Positions 1 to 9,190 of a DNA stretch of 64,000 nt are shown here, piece by piece; positions within the stretch are counted from its first letter, which is position 1, and every line of letters begins with the position of its first letter. The position numbers and the translations under genes were made by a program. Below the pieces are notes generated by a model. The model searched no databases and was not told the origin of the DNA. It saw only the letters and a program-made list of their open reading frames with translations. This DNA is from Tenacibaculum adriaticum (GTDB lineage Bacteria > Bacteroidota > Bacteroidia > Flavobacteriales > Flavobacteriaceae): positions 620,001-684,000 of the forward strand of contig NZ_VNIA01000002.1 of assembly GCF_008124875.1 (NCBI RefSeq), written 5' to 3'.

Positions 1-3000
1 TAAATAATACTCTCCTAAATACGAGGCGTTTAATAACACTCTAAAAGTTTTTGTTTCATAAACCTTCAACGTAAAATAATTACTAATACTTGCATCTCGA
101 ATATCGGTAAAATCAACATTCGTTGATGCTGTACTACTTCCAAAATCTGTAAAACGAGTATTTACAATTTCCCAACCCGATGGAATAAACTCCGTTAACG
201 CAACATTGTCAACTTTATTATTCGTCGAATTTCTAATGATTACTTCTGCAATAAAATTGGTTCCTTGACTTAAATTATCTGGTTCCAAAACAATTCCTTC
301 TTTCGTTTTATACACTACTTTGGCTTCAATATTCTTTTGAAATACTTTCTCTTCTCCAACAGGTAAAATTCCTTTGTTAAATACACGAACATATAAAACT
401 CCGTTACTTTTATTGGCTATTTTTAAGGTATTCTCCTTTTTAACATCCGTTAAATCATTTACATACAACGATTTTGAGGTGTTTGCATTTTTAGCAACAG
501 CATTAAAAGAATAATTGGATTGAATTCCTGAATTTTCTCCATTCTGCATAGCGAATTGAGACATTGCCAACAAACTATACGCTGTGGTTTGTGTACTCAT
601 CCAATCGTTACTCGATAATTTATCAGCAACTTCTTTTGCTAATTTAATAGCCTGTGCATCATCTTTTAACAAGGTATACGTTTCTAACGCCATCGCCTTA
701 TTACGTGTTTCTGATCCATAACCTGAATAATACCTACGTGTGTAATTTGAAGCAGACAAGGTGTTTAAAATTGATTTTGCAATAGATTGCTTACCAATTA
801 AGGCATACGCACTTGCCAAACGCATTTTGGCATCATTAGAAATTCCGTTCGTTTCTCGTAATCGATTCATCGATGCTAAATCTGGGCTATTTGCTAAACT
901 CAAGGTATACAATCGATAAGCTTGTGATAATGCATCGTCATCATAACGCGAATTTTGTCGCCAATTTCGAGCCGTTTGTTTTTGATATGACACCCATTTG
1001 TCTTTAAATCCGATCGGTAAAGCGTATCCTTTTTTAGCAGCCTCGATCATAAAATGTCCTGCATACGAAGTTCCCCAATTACTCACATAGTTTCCACCTT
1101 GCCAATACGCTAATCCTCCGTTTGATAATTGAAAATCTGACAATCGTTGAATCGTTGCTTTGATATTTCTTTCTATTGATCTTGATTTTTCTTGCGGTAA
1201 ATCAAAAATCTCTGGTAAATACAACTGCGGAAATGCACTCGACGTAGTTTGCTCTACACATCCGTGAGGATATTGAATTAAATATTGCAAACGCTTTGTA
1301 AAGTTCATCGGCGGTAAAGTTGATAATTCTATACTTGCGGAATTTGTACCAGCTGTACCAAAACTAGTAAAACTAATTTCACTATTCTCGTTAGATTTCA
1401 ATACTAAATCCTTTACCTCAGTAGTTACAGGATTCGGATTTACAACATCTATCTCAACCGAATACGAAGCTTTTTCAGCTCCTGAACTTGCATCAATATC
1501 AATTTTACCAATTCCTTTAAAATCATTTATTTTCAATTGAAAATAGGCCATTTTTTCATCTGGCTGATCAAAAGAAACTGTTTGAGTTTTATCACCCACA
1601 ATTGTATACGATTCGTTAGGTTGTAAACTTACTTTTACATTCTTAATATTTGGTTTCATGGCAAAAACCGTAACAGGTAAAGTAACTGTTTCTTGTGGTG
1701 TAATTTTACGCGGTAAGGATGCTAAGATCATAACAGGTTTACGAATAAAAGCCGTTTTTTCATCGCTTCCATACGCTTCTTTTTCGGCATTCGTTGCCAC
1801 CACCATTGCTTTTACAGAACCTATATATTTCGGTATTTTAATTTGATGCTCTTCTGTTTGTCCCATTTTTAAATCAAATGGGCCTAAATACGTAACCATC
1901 GGTTTAAATCTATTCGCTTTTTTGTTTTTACTTCCTGCTTCGGCTTCATCTCCACCGATACTTAAAATCTGATTGATTTTTCCGCCGTACGCACCAATAA
2001 CTTCATCAAAAATATCCCAAGTTTTTACTCCTAAAGATTGACGTGCGTAAAATACGTTCCACGGATTTGGAGTTTTAAAGCGTGTTAAATCCAACAAACC
2101 TTCATCTACCAATGCAATGGTATAACTCATTGGCTTTCCATTCTTCTCTTTTACGCGAATCGTTGCCGTCGTTTCTGGTTTTAACTCATCTGCTAATTGA
2201 ATTTCTGGCGCTAACTTTGTATTCGGATCATTCACTAAAATCGGAACAGAACCATACATTCTTATCGGTAAATCATTTTCGGTTTGACTGTGCTTTTGCA
2301 ACAACGAAATATTTACAAATACGTTGGGTGTATAATTTGCCAAAATTGTAAAGTTAAAAACAGTTTGTTTATCTGTCGTTTCCACCCAAAAATTATCTAA
2401 GACCTCTGTACCGTTTTCAATGGTAATTAAAGCTCTTCCTCCTGCTGAAGAAGGGAATTTAACCTGTGCTTTTTCATTTACTTGATAATCTTCTTTATCT
2501 GTAGTAAAAACCAACATTGTGGCGTTAGATTTATCGGCATTATTTTTCTTTCTACCATACCAAGAAGGCCAATCGAAATACACAATATTTGCCGTTGAAT
2601 GTTTACTTTGATTATTAGTTACTTTAATTAAATAGCGTCCCCAATCGTTTTCATCAATCTTTAAATCGAACTTTCCTTTTCCGTTTGCTCCTGTTTTAAC
2701 TTTTAGCGTTTTATAAGGCTCGTGATAGCGTGTTCCGTCGTAACTTGAAATTCCGTTATCAGAATTACTCCACCACCAACGCCATGACATTTTGTACACT
2801 TTCACTTCTAAATTTGAAGCGACTCCTACTCCATTTTCATTAACGGCAGCCACATTAAATCCGTAATTTTCATTCGTAAATAAATAGTTTTTAGATTCCT
2901 TTTCTTCCGCAGTATTTAAACCAACATAAACGCTATATGGTGATACATTTTTTGAAAACATATCGGTACTAAAATCACCTCCATTTTCATATACTTTCGT

Positions 3001-5424
3001 AATAAACGATGCTTTTAGCATTCCCGGTGCTTTTGTGTCTAACTTTGGTTGCACCGAGAAATTAGCTTTACCATCGTTGTTTAAATTTCCTTGTAATACT
3101 TTAAACTCTTCTGTACCGAAGCTACGAGTAACATCATCAAAATTATAATTCGAAAATTTAGAAAACGCTGTTTTTGTTTGTCTGAATTTCCCATTAATAT
3201 CTAACTTTAACCCTCTAGCAATTGCTCCATGTAACCATTTCACTTCTACATCTCCAGCAATTGGAGTATTAGATTTTATAACTTCTTGATCTGTTGTAAG
3301 CTTAATTTTTAATCGATTCGGCTTAATTGTTTCAATTTTAAGTGTTTTGTTAAAAGTTGCTCCACCAACTGTAACACGTAATTTCCAATTTCCTGTAAGT
3401 GCATCATCATTTGTTTTTGGAGTGTACGCATACATGTTGTTTGCGTTTTTAAATTGAATATTTCGATCAATAATTTTTCCTTGCGGATTGATTAACTCAA
3501 ATTTTATAGGATGTTTTTCTGGAATCGGATTCGCATTGTCATTCAACACAAAGGTTAAAAACAGCTGATCCCCTGGTCGCCAAACGCCACGTTCTCCGTA
3601 GATATATCCTTTAATCCCTTTTTCAAGTTTTGTTCCCGATACATCAAACTTACTCATCGAAAGTGCGTTTCCATCATCTAACTTTACGTAAGTCGTATTG
3701 TTTCCTTTAGAAACAACTGCAAAAAATGCATTTGAATCGTCTGTAAAGTTTGCGACTCCTTCTTTATTTGTTATTGCCGATGTAATTTCTTGTTGCTGTA
3801 AATTGTATAAACTTACTTTAACGCCGTTTACAGGTTGGGTAGTTAAAATATCGGTAACAGCTACAAACATGCTGTTGTTACTACCTCTTTTAACAATAGC
3901 ACCTAAGTTTGTCCCTAGAATATTTGTGCTAATTTTTTTATTATAAAAATATGAATTTGTACACGGATCTTCTCTTTCATTCCAACGATAATCCTCATAA
4001 TAATCATCGTAGTAATAACCACCGTGAGAAGTATTATACAGCTTATTGTTTACTTCTTTCTTTCCGTAAATAATCGTGTTATCTGGTTTTGTTCCGTTAC
4101 AGGTATAATTAGAATAATCTTTATGGTATGATAACTCAACACGGTACATTGCTCCTTCTTCCACCGAAACCAAATCAGCTAAATCAATAGCAAAAGCATT
4201 GAGTTTATCTAACTCTAATCCTTGATTTGATAAATTGATAGTGTGTTTCGAAACTGGTCGCCCTACATAACGTAAATCACCTTGATTACTCAAATTGTTT
4301 TGCTGTAAAAACTGTAAAATATTATCTTTATATATTTTGTAAAGTGTAACATCTACTGCACGTAAATTAACCGCATTAAAATTGATTTTTAAATTTTTAG
4401 AGTTTGGGAGTATAGATCCACTTTTAATAAAACTCACTGTTGGTTTTAACTGTTCAAAATACAACGAGCGTGTAAAATCTTCTTTTAATGAATAACCTTC
4501 TTCATTTTTAATTCCTTTAAAAACTTCAAGGTCAACCTTATTTTTAAATGAAGAAGCTGGATATACCGTTACAATATTATTATTGATTTTATAAGTAAAA
4601 TTTTTCTTAGAAGTATTTACAAAACGAATCAATCCTTTTAAATCTTGTCCTTTCTTTATTGGATCTGAAAAACTGATTTCTATTTGCTGATTAATTCCTT
4701 CAACCATGGAAACATCTAATACTTTAAAGTTACTTCTTCCTATAATATCAATTTCTCTATCTCCTTCGGATGTTGACCCGATTAATTTACCAGTCCAGTT
4801 AACTTTTAACGTTTTATCATCATCGAAACGTTGTAAACTATCAATTTTAAATTGAACTCTAGATGTAAACTTTCCAGTAGCATCAAATTTTACAGCAACA
4901 CTTTTCCCATCATACGAAGCTTTTAATAAAGAAGCTAATTTCGAGGTTTCTATAACATCGCTTGCGTTTATATATCCTTCTATATAATTCCAGTTTTTAT
5001 CATATACTTGTGGTGCTCCTAAAGAAACCGTATATAATAACTCTTTAGTTTTTACTTTTATAATAAAGTCTTTTAAATCATCTTCTATTTTGTTATATAG
5101 TTTAGACAAATGAAGTGTTACCGCGTATTCTTTATCTGCGTCTAACACCTCTGTCGGAACAAAAGAAATAACATTGTCTATTAATGTTACCGTTCCTTTT
5201 ACCTGTGGTTTTATAGAAATAACATCATTAGAAACCGAAGAAACGTCCACAAGTTTATTTAGAGAAAATTTGAAATTGGGTGTTACTGAAATCAATTTTT
5301 CTGGAAATACGGAAACGTATTCTTGATATTCGTTTACATCACTTTCTGCTGTTGGTGATTTTTTACAAGAATTGAATCCTATAAAAAATATTGAAATAAT
5401 AAGTAGTTGTAAGAAGTTTTTCAT
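1..5424 (-). CDS. alpha-2-macroglobulin family lipoprotein (partial, C-terminus outside window)
   Basis: An open frame of at least 1808 codons runs off the left edge. The ATG at 5424 is followed by a lipoprotein signal peptide (hydrophobic stretch, then NSC with the lipid-accepting Cys at residue 20), so the protein should be membrane-anchored and face the periplasm. The long series of beta-rich MG-type domains and the thioester motif GCVEQ (Cys 1389, bases 1258-1260) identify a bacterial alpha-2-macroglobulin. Known members trap attacking proteases through the reactive thioester and are often paired with penicillin-binding protein 1C; that partner would lie outside the window. A perfect -7 box at 5464-5471 on this strand supports the start. 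The gene is divergent from miaE. Family assignment is firm; the protease-trapping role is inferred. Confidence 0.88.
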   Translation of the reverse strand, partial: MKNFLQLLIISIFFIGFNSCKKSPTAESDVNEYQEYVSVFPEKLISVTPNFKFSLNKLVDVSSVSNDVISIKPQVKGTVTLIDNVISFVPTEVLDADKEYAVTLHLSKLYNKIEDDLKDFIIKVKTKELLYTVSLGAPQVYDKNWNYIEGYINASDVIETSKLASLLKASYDGKSVAVKFDATGKFTSRVQFKIDSLQRFDDDKTLKVNWTGKLIGSTSEGDREIDIIGRSNFKVLDVSMVEGINQQIEISFSDPIKKGQDLKGLIRFVNTSKKNFTYKINNNIVTVYPASSFKNKVDLEVFKGIKNEEGYSLKEDFTRSLYFEQLKPTVSFIKSGSILPNSKNLKINFNAVNLRAVDVTLYKIYKDNILQFLQQNNLSNQGDLRYVGRPVSKHTINLSNQGLELDKLNAFAIDLADLVSVEEGAMYRVELSYHKDYSNYTCNGTKPDNTIIYGKKEVNNKLYNTSHGGYYYDDYYEDYRWNEREDPCTNSYFYNKKISTNILGTNLGAIVKRGSNNSMFVAVTDILTTQPVNGVKVSLYNLQQQEITSAITNKEGVANFTDDSNAFFAVVSKGNNTTYVKLDDGNALSMSKFDVSGTKLEKGIKGYIYGERGVWRPGDQLFLTFVLNDNANPIPEKHPIKFELINPQGKIIDRNIQFKNANNMYAYTPKTNDDALTGNWKLRVTVGGATFNKTLKIETIKPNRLKIKLTTDQEVIKSNTPIAGDVEVKWLHGAIARGLKLDINGKFRQTKTAFSKFSNYNFDDVTRSFGTEEFKVLQGNLNNDGKANFSVQPKLDTKAPGMLKASFITKVYENGGDFSTDMFSKNVSPYSVYVGLNTAEEKESKNYLFTNENYGFNVAAVNENGVGVASNLEVKVYKMSWRWWWSNSDNGISSYDGTRYHEPYKTLKVKTGANGKGKFDLKIDENDWGRYLIKVTNNQSKHSTANIVYFDWPSWYGRKKNNADKSNATMLVFTTDKEDYQVNEKAQVKFPSSAGGRALITIENGTEVLDNFWVETTDKQTVFNFTILANYTPNVFVNISLLQKHSQTENDLPIRMYGSVPILVNDPNTKLAPEIQLADELKPETTATIRVKEKNGKPMSYTIALVDEGLLDLTRFKTPNPWNVFYARQSLGVKTWDIFDEVIGAYGGKINQILSIGGDEAEAGSKNKKANRFKPMVTYLGPFDLKMGQTEEHQIKIPKYIGSVKAMVVATNAEKEAYGSDEKTAFIRKPVMILASLPRKITPQETVTLPVTVFAMKPNIKNVKVSLQPNESYTIVGDKTQTVSFDQPDEKMAYFQLKINDFKGIGKIDIDASSGAEKASYSVEIDVVNPNPVTTEVKDLVLKSNENSEISFTSFGTAGTNSASIELSTLPPMNFTKRLQYLIQYPHGCVEQTTSSAFPQLYLPEIFDLPQEKSRSIERNIKATIQRLSDFQLSNGGLAYWQGGNYVSNWGTSYAGHFMIEAAKKGYALPIGFKDKWVSYQKQTARNWRQNSRYDDDALSQAYRLYTLSLANSPDLASMNRLRETNGISNDAKMRLASAYALIGKQSIAKSILNTLSASNYTRRYYSGYGSETRNKAMALETYTLLKDDAQAIKLAKEVADKLSSNDWMSTQTTAYSLLAMSQFAMQNGENSGIQSNYSFNAVAKNANTSKSLYVNDLTDVKKENTLKIANKSNGVLYVRVFNKGILPVGEEKVFQKNIEAKVVYKTKEGIVLEPDNLSQGTNFIAEVIIRNSTNNKVDNVALTEFIPSGWEIVNTRFTDFGSSTASTNVDFTDIRDASISNYFTLKVYETKTFRVLLNASYLGEYYL

Positions 5425-5463
5425 GCTAAAAATAGGTCTTTTTCATTACAGTTTGTAGTCATT

Positions 5464-5471
5464 CAAAGTTA
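5464..5471 (-). promoter_or_regulatory. -7 box for the alpha-2-macroglobulin gene
   Basis: Read on the minus strand this is TAACTTTG, a full match to the Bacteroidota -7 consensus TAnnTTTG. Transcription would start near 5458 and leave a leader of about 34 nt before the ATG at 5424. No clear -33 TTTG is visible. Confidence 0.5.
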
Positions 5472-5537
5472 ACTATTTTAGTAAATTAACCTAAAAAAGG
5501 AGATTCTTTTTTACTTTAGCACTCTCAAATACAAACT

Positions 5538-6119
5538 ATGCTGGGATTACAATTTGAAACAGAAACTTCGTGGGTAGATGTTGCTAAAAACGGATTAGAA
5601 CAACTCTTAATAGATCATGCTTTTGCAGAGCAAAAAGCAGCTGCAAACGCAATGTCTATCACCATAAACTATTCTGAAGAAACTGAATTAGTAAGAGATA
5701 TGATGGATATTGCCATTGAAGAAATGGAACATTTTAAAATGGTACACGAATTAATGATAAAACGTGGTATGATTTTAGGACAAGCGACTAAAAACGACTA
5801 CGCTTTAAAATTGCAAAAGTTTTTTACGAAGACACATGACCGTACCGAGGCTTTGATTCAGCGATTATTGGTTGCTGCTTTAATTGAAGCTCGGAGTTGT
5901 GAACGTTTTAAAGTATTTGCTGAAAACATGAAAGACGAAGAATTGTGTGAATTTTATCGCGATTTAATGATTTCAGAAGCCAATCATTACACCTTATTTT
6001 TAGGATATGCTCGTAAGTATATGAATAGAGAAATTGTAGATAAAAAGTGGAATGATTTATTAGCTTATGAAGCCGAAATAATGAAAAACCGAGGAAACTT
6101 AGCTAAAGTTCACGGATAA
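5538..6119 (+). CDS. miaE: MiaE-like tRNA-(ms2io6A37) hydroxylase
   Basis: This 193-residue protein matches the MiaE family, diiron enzymes of the ferritin-like fold that hydroxylate the isopentenyl side chain of 2-methylthio-N6-isopentenyladenosine at tRNA position 37. The ligand pattern is visible: E31, the E-E-M-E-H-F segment with an ExxH at 62-65, E117 in the LIEARSCERF helix, and a second ExxH at 147-150 (EANH). The length fits the bacterial family. A weak -7-like box (TACTTTAG) lies at 5512-5519. The stop codon overlaps the next gene's ATG (TAATG), so the two are probably translated together. A relaxed substrate range cannot be excluded. Confidence 0.9.
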   Translation: MLGLQFETETSWVDVAKNGLEQLLIDHAFAEQKAAANAMSITINYSEETELVRDMMDIAIEEMEHFKMVHELMIKRGMILGQATKNDYALKLQKFFTKTHDRTEALIQRLLVAALIEARSCERFKVFAENMKDEELCEFYRDLMISEANHYTLFLGYARKYMNREIVDKKWNDLLAYEAEIMKNRGNLAKVHG

Positions 6120-6556
6120 TGTTTTCAAAAGAAGAATCTGCTCAATTACGAAAAGAATTTTGGATGAGCTTCGGAAAATCGTTTCCGAGAAAATGGTTGT
6201 TGTACAACACCAAAATAAAAGGTTTCGCTTTTAAATTTCAGGCAGACCGTAAAAAAGCTTTTGTTTGTTTGGATTTTGAACATCCAGAAGAAATCGCAAA
6301 TGAGTTGCTATACGATCAAATGGTTTCACTAAAAAAAATAGTAGAAACCGAATATTTACCTGAAGTTATTTATGATGATAATTTTGAACTAGAAAATAGA
6401 AAAATCATCCGAAGAATTTATGTTCCTTACGATAAGAAATTCAGTATCTACAATAAAAACACATGGCGAGATTGTTATGAATTCTTTATAGAAACCATGC
6501 CGCAATTTGAACTTTTCTTTTACGAATATGAAGATTTTATTAAACAAGCTATATAA
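6119..6556 (+). CDS. DUF4268 family protein
   Basis: A 145-residue soluble protein without a signal peptide or membrane segment. The N-terminal WMSFGKSFPRKWLLYNTKIKGF segment (no. 15 onward), the charged mixed alpha/beta middle and the C-terminal FELFFYEYEDFI match DUF4268 proteins of Flavobacteria as I remember them. That fold sometimes occurs next to or fused with nuclease-like domains, but no catalytic residues can be named here. It starts on the last base of the miaE stop codon, so it is translationally coupled to miaE. Whether it takes part in tRNA modification is unknown. Confidence 0.75.
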   Translation: MFSKEESAQLRKEFWMSFGKSFPRKWLLYNTKIKGFAFKFQADRKKAFVCLDFEHPEEIANELLYDQMVSLKKIVETEYLPEVIYDDNFELENRKIIRRIYVPYDKKFSIYNKNTWRDCYEFFIETMPQFELFFYEYEDFIKQAI

Positions 6557-6580
6557 AATTTAATCCCTAAACTTATAAAA

Positions 6581-7051
6581 ATGAAATCGTTGCTTTTAAA
6601 AATTACTTTATCTACTCTACTTGTTTTATTTAATTCTTGTTCATCTTCAGATGACACAGACATTATAACTTCTGAAGAGAGATTAATGGAATCTGAAATA
6701 CTACTTCTTTTAAATGAACATAGAGTTAGTATTGGCCTCAATAAATTAATTGAACTTGATATTATTAAATCTCAGACCAAAGAACATACTAACTATATGA
6801 TTGCAAAAGACGAAATATCGCATGATAATTTTAATGACAGGAGTAATTACTTAAAAGCAAAAATTAATTTAATAGGTATTGGTGAAAATGTAGCAAAAGG
6901 TAATAATTCTGCAAACAGTGTGGTTAATGGATGGCTTAACAGTCAAGGTCATAAAGAAAATATAGAAGGAGATTATACACACTTTAATATTACTGCAAAG
7001 AAAAACAAATCAAATACGTGGTATTATACTAATATTTTCATCAAAAAATAA
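6581..7051 (+). CDS. CAP (SCP/PR1) domain lipoprotein
   Basis: A 156-residue protein with a lipoprotein signal (FNSC, Cys 20) and a short linker followed by a CAP domain. Visible CAP hallmarks are the first His (KEHTNYM), an ISHDNF segment, the GENVAKG motif and WLNSQGHKENI with its conserved His. In CAP proteins two His and two Glu line a central cleft. Many bacterial members are secreted or surface-anchored proteins of unclear function. The gene lies 24 bp after the DUF4268 gene on the same strand and is followed by a strong terminator at 7073-7097, so it is probably the last gene of the miaE transcript. Confidence 0.85.
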   Translation: MKSLLLKITLSTLLVLFNSCSSSDDTDIITSEERLMESEILLLLNEHRVSIGLNKLIELDIIKSQTKEHTNYMIAKDEISHDNFNDRSNYLKAKINLIGIGENVAKGNNSANSVVNGWLNSQGHKENIEGDYTHFNITAKKNKSNTWYYTNIFIKK

Positions 7052-7072
7052 ATACATGTTTTGTGAACATAA

Positions 7073-7097
7073 AAAAACGCTCTTTATGAGCGTTTTT
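7073..7097. terminator. bidirectional rho-independent terminator
   Basis: A 10-bp perfect stem (AAAAACGCTC / GAGCGTTTTT) with a 5-nt loop, A-rich on the left and T-rich on the right. It can end the CAP-lipoprotein transcript on the plus strand and the convergent DUF4870 transcript on the minus strand. Confidence 0.9.
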
Positions 7098-7123
7098 CTA
7101 TTCAAATAATTATAGCCTTCATT

Positions 7124-7459
7124 TTATAAAAATTTTATACTAAACGGATAATTTGGTTCTTCATCATTATTAGCTTTTATCGCGTTTATAATCGGAAAAA
7201 TAGCATAAAAAATTCCGATAATTATAAAACCTAATAATCCTAGTCCGAAGAAAATAACTAACGGAATACATATTAAAAAATATAAAAACATAGTAATTCT
7301 AAAATTTAAAATTGCCTTTCCGTGTTTGTCCATATCTATAATTTCATCTTTTTTAACTGCCCATATAATCAACGGAACTATAAATCCTCCAATACCCGTT
7401 ACAAAGTCTAATAACTGACTTAAATGTGTTAAAACGATTAATTCTTTATTTTTTTTCAT
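7124..7459 (-). CDS. DUF4870 family membrane protein
   Basis: A 111-residue inner-membrane protein that starts MKKNKELIVLTHLSQLLDF. Three hydrophobic segments (about residues 15-35, 50-75 and 75-100) and the central GKAILNFRIT segment are typical of DUF4870 (Tic20-like small membrane proteins), whose function is unknown. An upstream in-frame codon would add 41 residues, but that extension is not hydrophobic-signal-like and reaches into the mnmE promoter, so the ATG at 7459 is preferred. It is divergent from mnmE and convergent with the CAP lipoprotein gene. Confidence 0.8.
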   Translation of the reverse strand: MKKNKELIVLTHLSQLLDFVTGIGGFIVPLIIWAVKKDEIIDMDKHGKAILNFRITMFLYFLICIPLVIFFGLGLLGFIIIGIFYAIFPIINAIKANNDEEPNYPFSIKFL

Positions 7460-7550
7460 TTTGCTTTTTTTAGTAATTAGTTGTTTATTATGAGACGATA
7501 AAATCGTCGTTTTGTTACATATTATCTGTGTTTTACTAAACGAACTATAG

Positions 7551-7558
7551 TATATTTG
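7551..7558 (+). promoter_or_regulatory. -7 box for mnmE
   Basis: TATATTTG is a perfect TAnnTTTG match. It predicts a start of transcription near 7564, only about 9 nt before the TTG proposed as the mnmE start. This supports TTG, because any upstream codon would lie before the transcript. Confidence 0.6.
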
Positions 7559-7572
7559 TAAAAAAATTAAGC

Positions 7573-8973
7573 TTGCAAACAAACGTAAACGATACTATTA
7601 TAGCACTCGCAACACCTTCTGGTGTTGGAGCCATTTCTGTGATTAGACTTTCTGGTAAAAATGCCATCAACTTAGTTGATCTTTTTTTTAAATCTATTAG
7701 AAAAAATAAAACTCTTATAAGTCAAAAATCTCACACCATTCATTTAGGACATATTGTTGAAAATGAAAAGATTTTAGATGAAGTTTTAGTCTCTATTTTT
7801 AAAGATCCACACTCTTATACTGGAGAAAATGTTGTTGAAATATCATGTCACGGTTCCGTATTTATCCAACAAGAAATTATTCAATTATTTTTAAAAAATG
7901 ATTGTAGAATGGCAGATAATGGAGAGTTTACCATGCGTGCATTTTTAAACGGAAAAATGGATTTGAGTCAGGCAGAAGCTGTTGCTGATGTTATCGCTTC
8001 AAATTCTGAAGCATCGCATCAAATGGCAATTCAGCAAATGCGTGGTGGCATTACCAATGAATTGTCTGCACTACGCCAACAATTACTTGATTTTGCTTCG
8101 TTAATTGAATTAGAATTAGATTTTTCTGGTGAAGATGTTGAGTTTGCCGACAGAACAAAGTTTAAAGAGCTTGTTGAAAAAATCACTTCGGTTTTAAAAC
8201 GATTGATTGATAGTTTCGCCTTTGGAAATGCTATGAAAAATGGGATTCCGGTTGCTATTATTGGTGAACCAAATGTGGGGAAATCTACTTTATTAAATAC
8301 GCTTTTAAACGAGGAAAAAGCGATTGTTTCTGATATTGCAGGAACGACACGTGATGCTATTGAAGATGAAATTATTATTGATGGCGTAGCTTTTCGTTTT
8401 ATTGATACTGCTGGAATTCGTGAAACGGAAGATGTTGTAGAAAATATAGGAATTAGAAAAACATACGAAAAAGCAGAAAACGCTCAATTAATTATTTTCT
8501 TAATTGATTCTAATAAATTTTCTCATTCCAAAGAAGAGTTTTTACAAGAAATTGAAATTATAAAAGAACGTTTTCCTAACAAAAGACTATTGGTTATTGC
8601 TAATAAAATTGATACTTTATCTTGTCACGATTCTGCTATTTTACAGTCAGAAATTGAAAACTTAATTCTACTTTCAGCTAAACAGAAAACAGGAATTGAC
8701 AAATTAAAACACGAATTAACTTCCTTAGTAAACACAGGTGCTCTAAGCAACAACGAAACGATTGTAACCAACTCACGCCATTTTGAGGCATTAAATAATG
8801 CTTTAAAAAGTATTCAATCGGTACAAAACGGAATTGAGCTAGGTATTTCTTCCGATTTATTTGCGATAGATATTCGTGAATGCTTACGCCATCTTGGTAA
8901 TATTACTGGAGAATTTGATGTGGATCAAGATATTTTAGGAAATATTTTTTCTAATTTTTGTATCGGGAAGTAA
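7573..8973 (+). CDS. mnmE: tRNA modification GTPase MnmE (TrmE/ThdF)
   Basis: A 466-residue GTPase that works with MnmG to install the aminomethyl or carboxymethylaminomethyl group at C5 of wobble uridine in tRNA. The N-terminal folate-binding domain begins DTIIALATPSGVGAISVIRLSG. The G domain shows the P-loop GEPNVGKST (231-239), DIAGTTRD (254-261), DTAG (278-281) and NKID (344-347), and the protein ends in the invariant CIGK needed for chemistry (Cys 463). The start is a TTG; the in-frame stop at 7537 and the -7 box at 7551 leave no better codon. The last 16 bases are also the left attachment site of the genomic island, which restores an intact C-terminus. Confidence 0.96.
   Translation: MQTNVNDTIIALATPSGVGAISVIRLSGKNAINLVDLFFKSIRKNKTLISQKSHTIHLGHIVENEKILDEVLVSIFKDPHSYTGENVVEISCHGSVFIQQEIIQLFLKNDCRMADNGEFTMRAFLNGKMDLSQAEAVADVIASNSEASHQMAIQQMRGGITNELSALRQQLLDFASLIELELDFSGEDVEFADRTKFKELVEKITSVLKRLIDSFAFGNAMKNGIPVAIIGEPNVGKSTLLNTLLNEEKAIVSDIAGTTRDAIEDEIIIDGVAFRFIDTAGIRETEDVVENIGIRKTYEKAENAQLIIFLIDSNKFSHSKEEFLQEIEIIKERFPNKRLLVIANKIDTLSCHDSAILQSEIENLILLSAKQKTGIDKLKHELTSLVNTGALSNNETIVTNSRHFEALNNALKSIQSVQNGIELGISSDLFAIDIRECLRHLGNITGEFDVDQDILGNIFSNFCIGK
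8958..8973 (+). other. attL: left attachment site in the mnmE 3' end
   Basis: The last 16 bases of mnmE, TTGTATCGGGAAGTAA, recur as TTGCATCGGGAAGTAA at 41297-41312 and, more loosely, as CTGTTTCGGGAAGTAA at 46460-46475. The 11-base core TCGGGAAGTAA is identical in all three. From memory, the 18-bp repeat of Salmonella genomic island 1 at the same gene end is very similar, as expected because the CIGK-stop codons are conserved. Confidence 0.85.
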
Positions 8974-9098
8974 CTTACTTTCTTTTATTTGTTAATCACT
9001 TGTTATTGTTGTTTTTATAGGTTTTTATCTTCTTTTATTTGTTGCTTTATTGCTCTTTTTTGATTAAATTTGTTGTATATCTGTTGCCTTAAATACGG

Positions 9099-9113
9099 AT
9101 TTGTTGCCCAAAT
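9099..9113 (+). repeat. left copy of a 15-bp direct repeat (candidate integrase arm site)
   Basis: ATTTGTTGCCCAAAT occurs here and again, identical, at 41247-41261, so one copy sits near each end of the island on the inner side of the att cores. Related TTTGTTG/TCTGTTG words cluster at 9036-9118. Tyrosine integrases of the lambda type bind such arm sites; the role is inferred from position only. Confidence 0.5.
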
Positions 9114-9141
9114 CTGTTGGCGAAAATAAAGGCGAAATGAT

Positions 9142-9188
9142 GCACCATAACGCACCACGCTGCACCATTACGCTACATAAAGCACCAT
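9142..9188 (+). repeat. five 10-bp-phased iterons upstream of the excisionase-like gene
   Basis: GCACCAT-type heptamers begin at 9142, 9152, 9162, 9172 and 9182, exactly one per 10 bases. The copies read GCACCAT, GCACCAC, GCACCAT, GCTACAT, GCACCAT. They end 2 bp before the ATG at 9191, so a protein bound here would sit on one face of the helix and cover the translation start region. Binding by the adjacent HTH protein (as excisionase or autorepressor) is an inference. Confidence 0.7.
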
Positions 9189-9190
9189 TT

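Noticed and set aside
1658..3946. Small plus-strand open frames across 1658-3946
   Set aside because: They overlap the long minus-strand alpha-2-macroglobulin frame, have no family resemblance and read like antisense shadows.
9101..9190. N-terminal extension of the excisionase-like protein from a TTG at 9101
   Set aside because: The stretch is made of the arm-site words and the 10-bp iterons; the translated residues are low in likelihood and an ATG follows at 9191.
8941..9190. tRNA gene at the island end
   Set aside because: No cloverleaf can be drawn; the target is the protein-coding end of mnmE.
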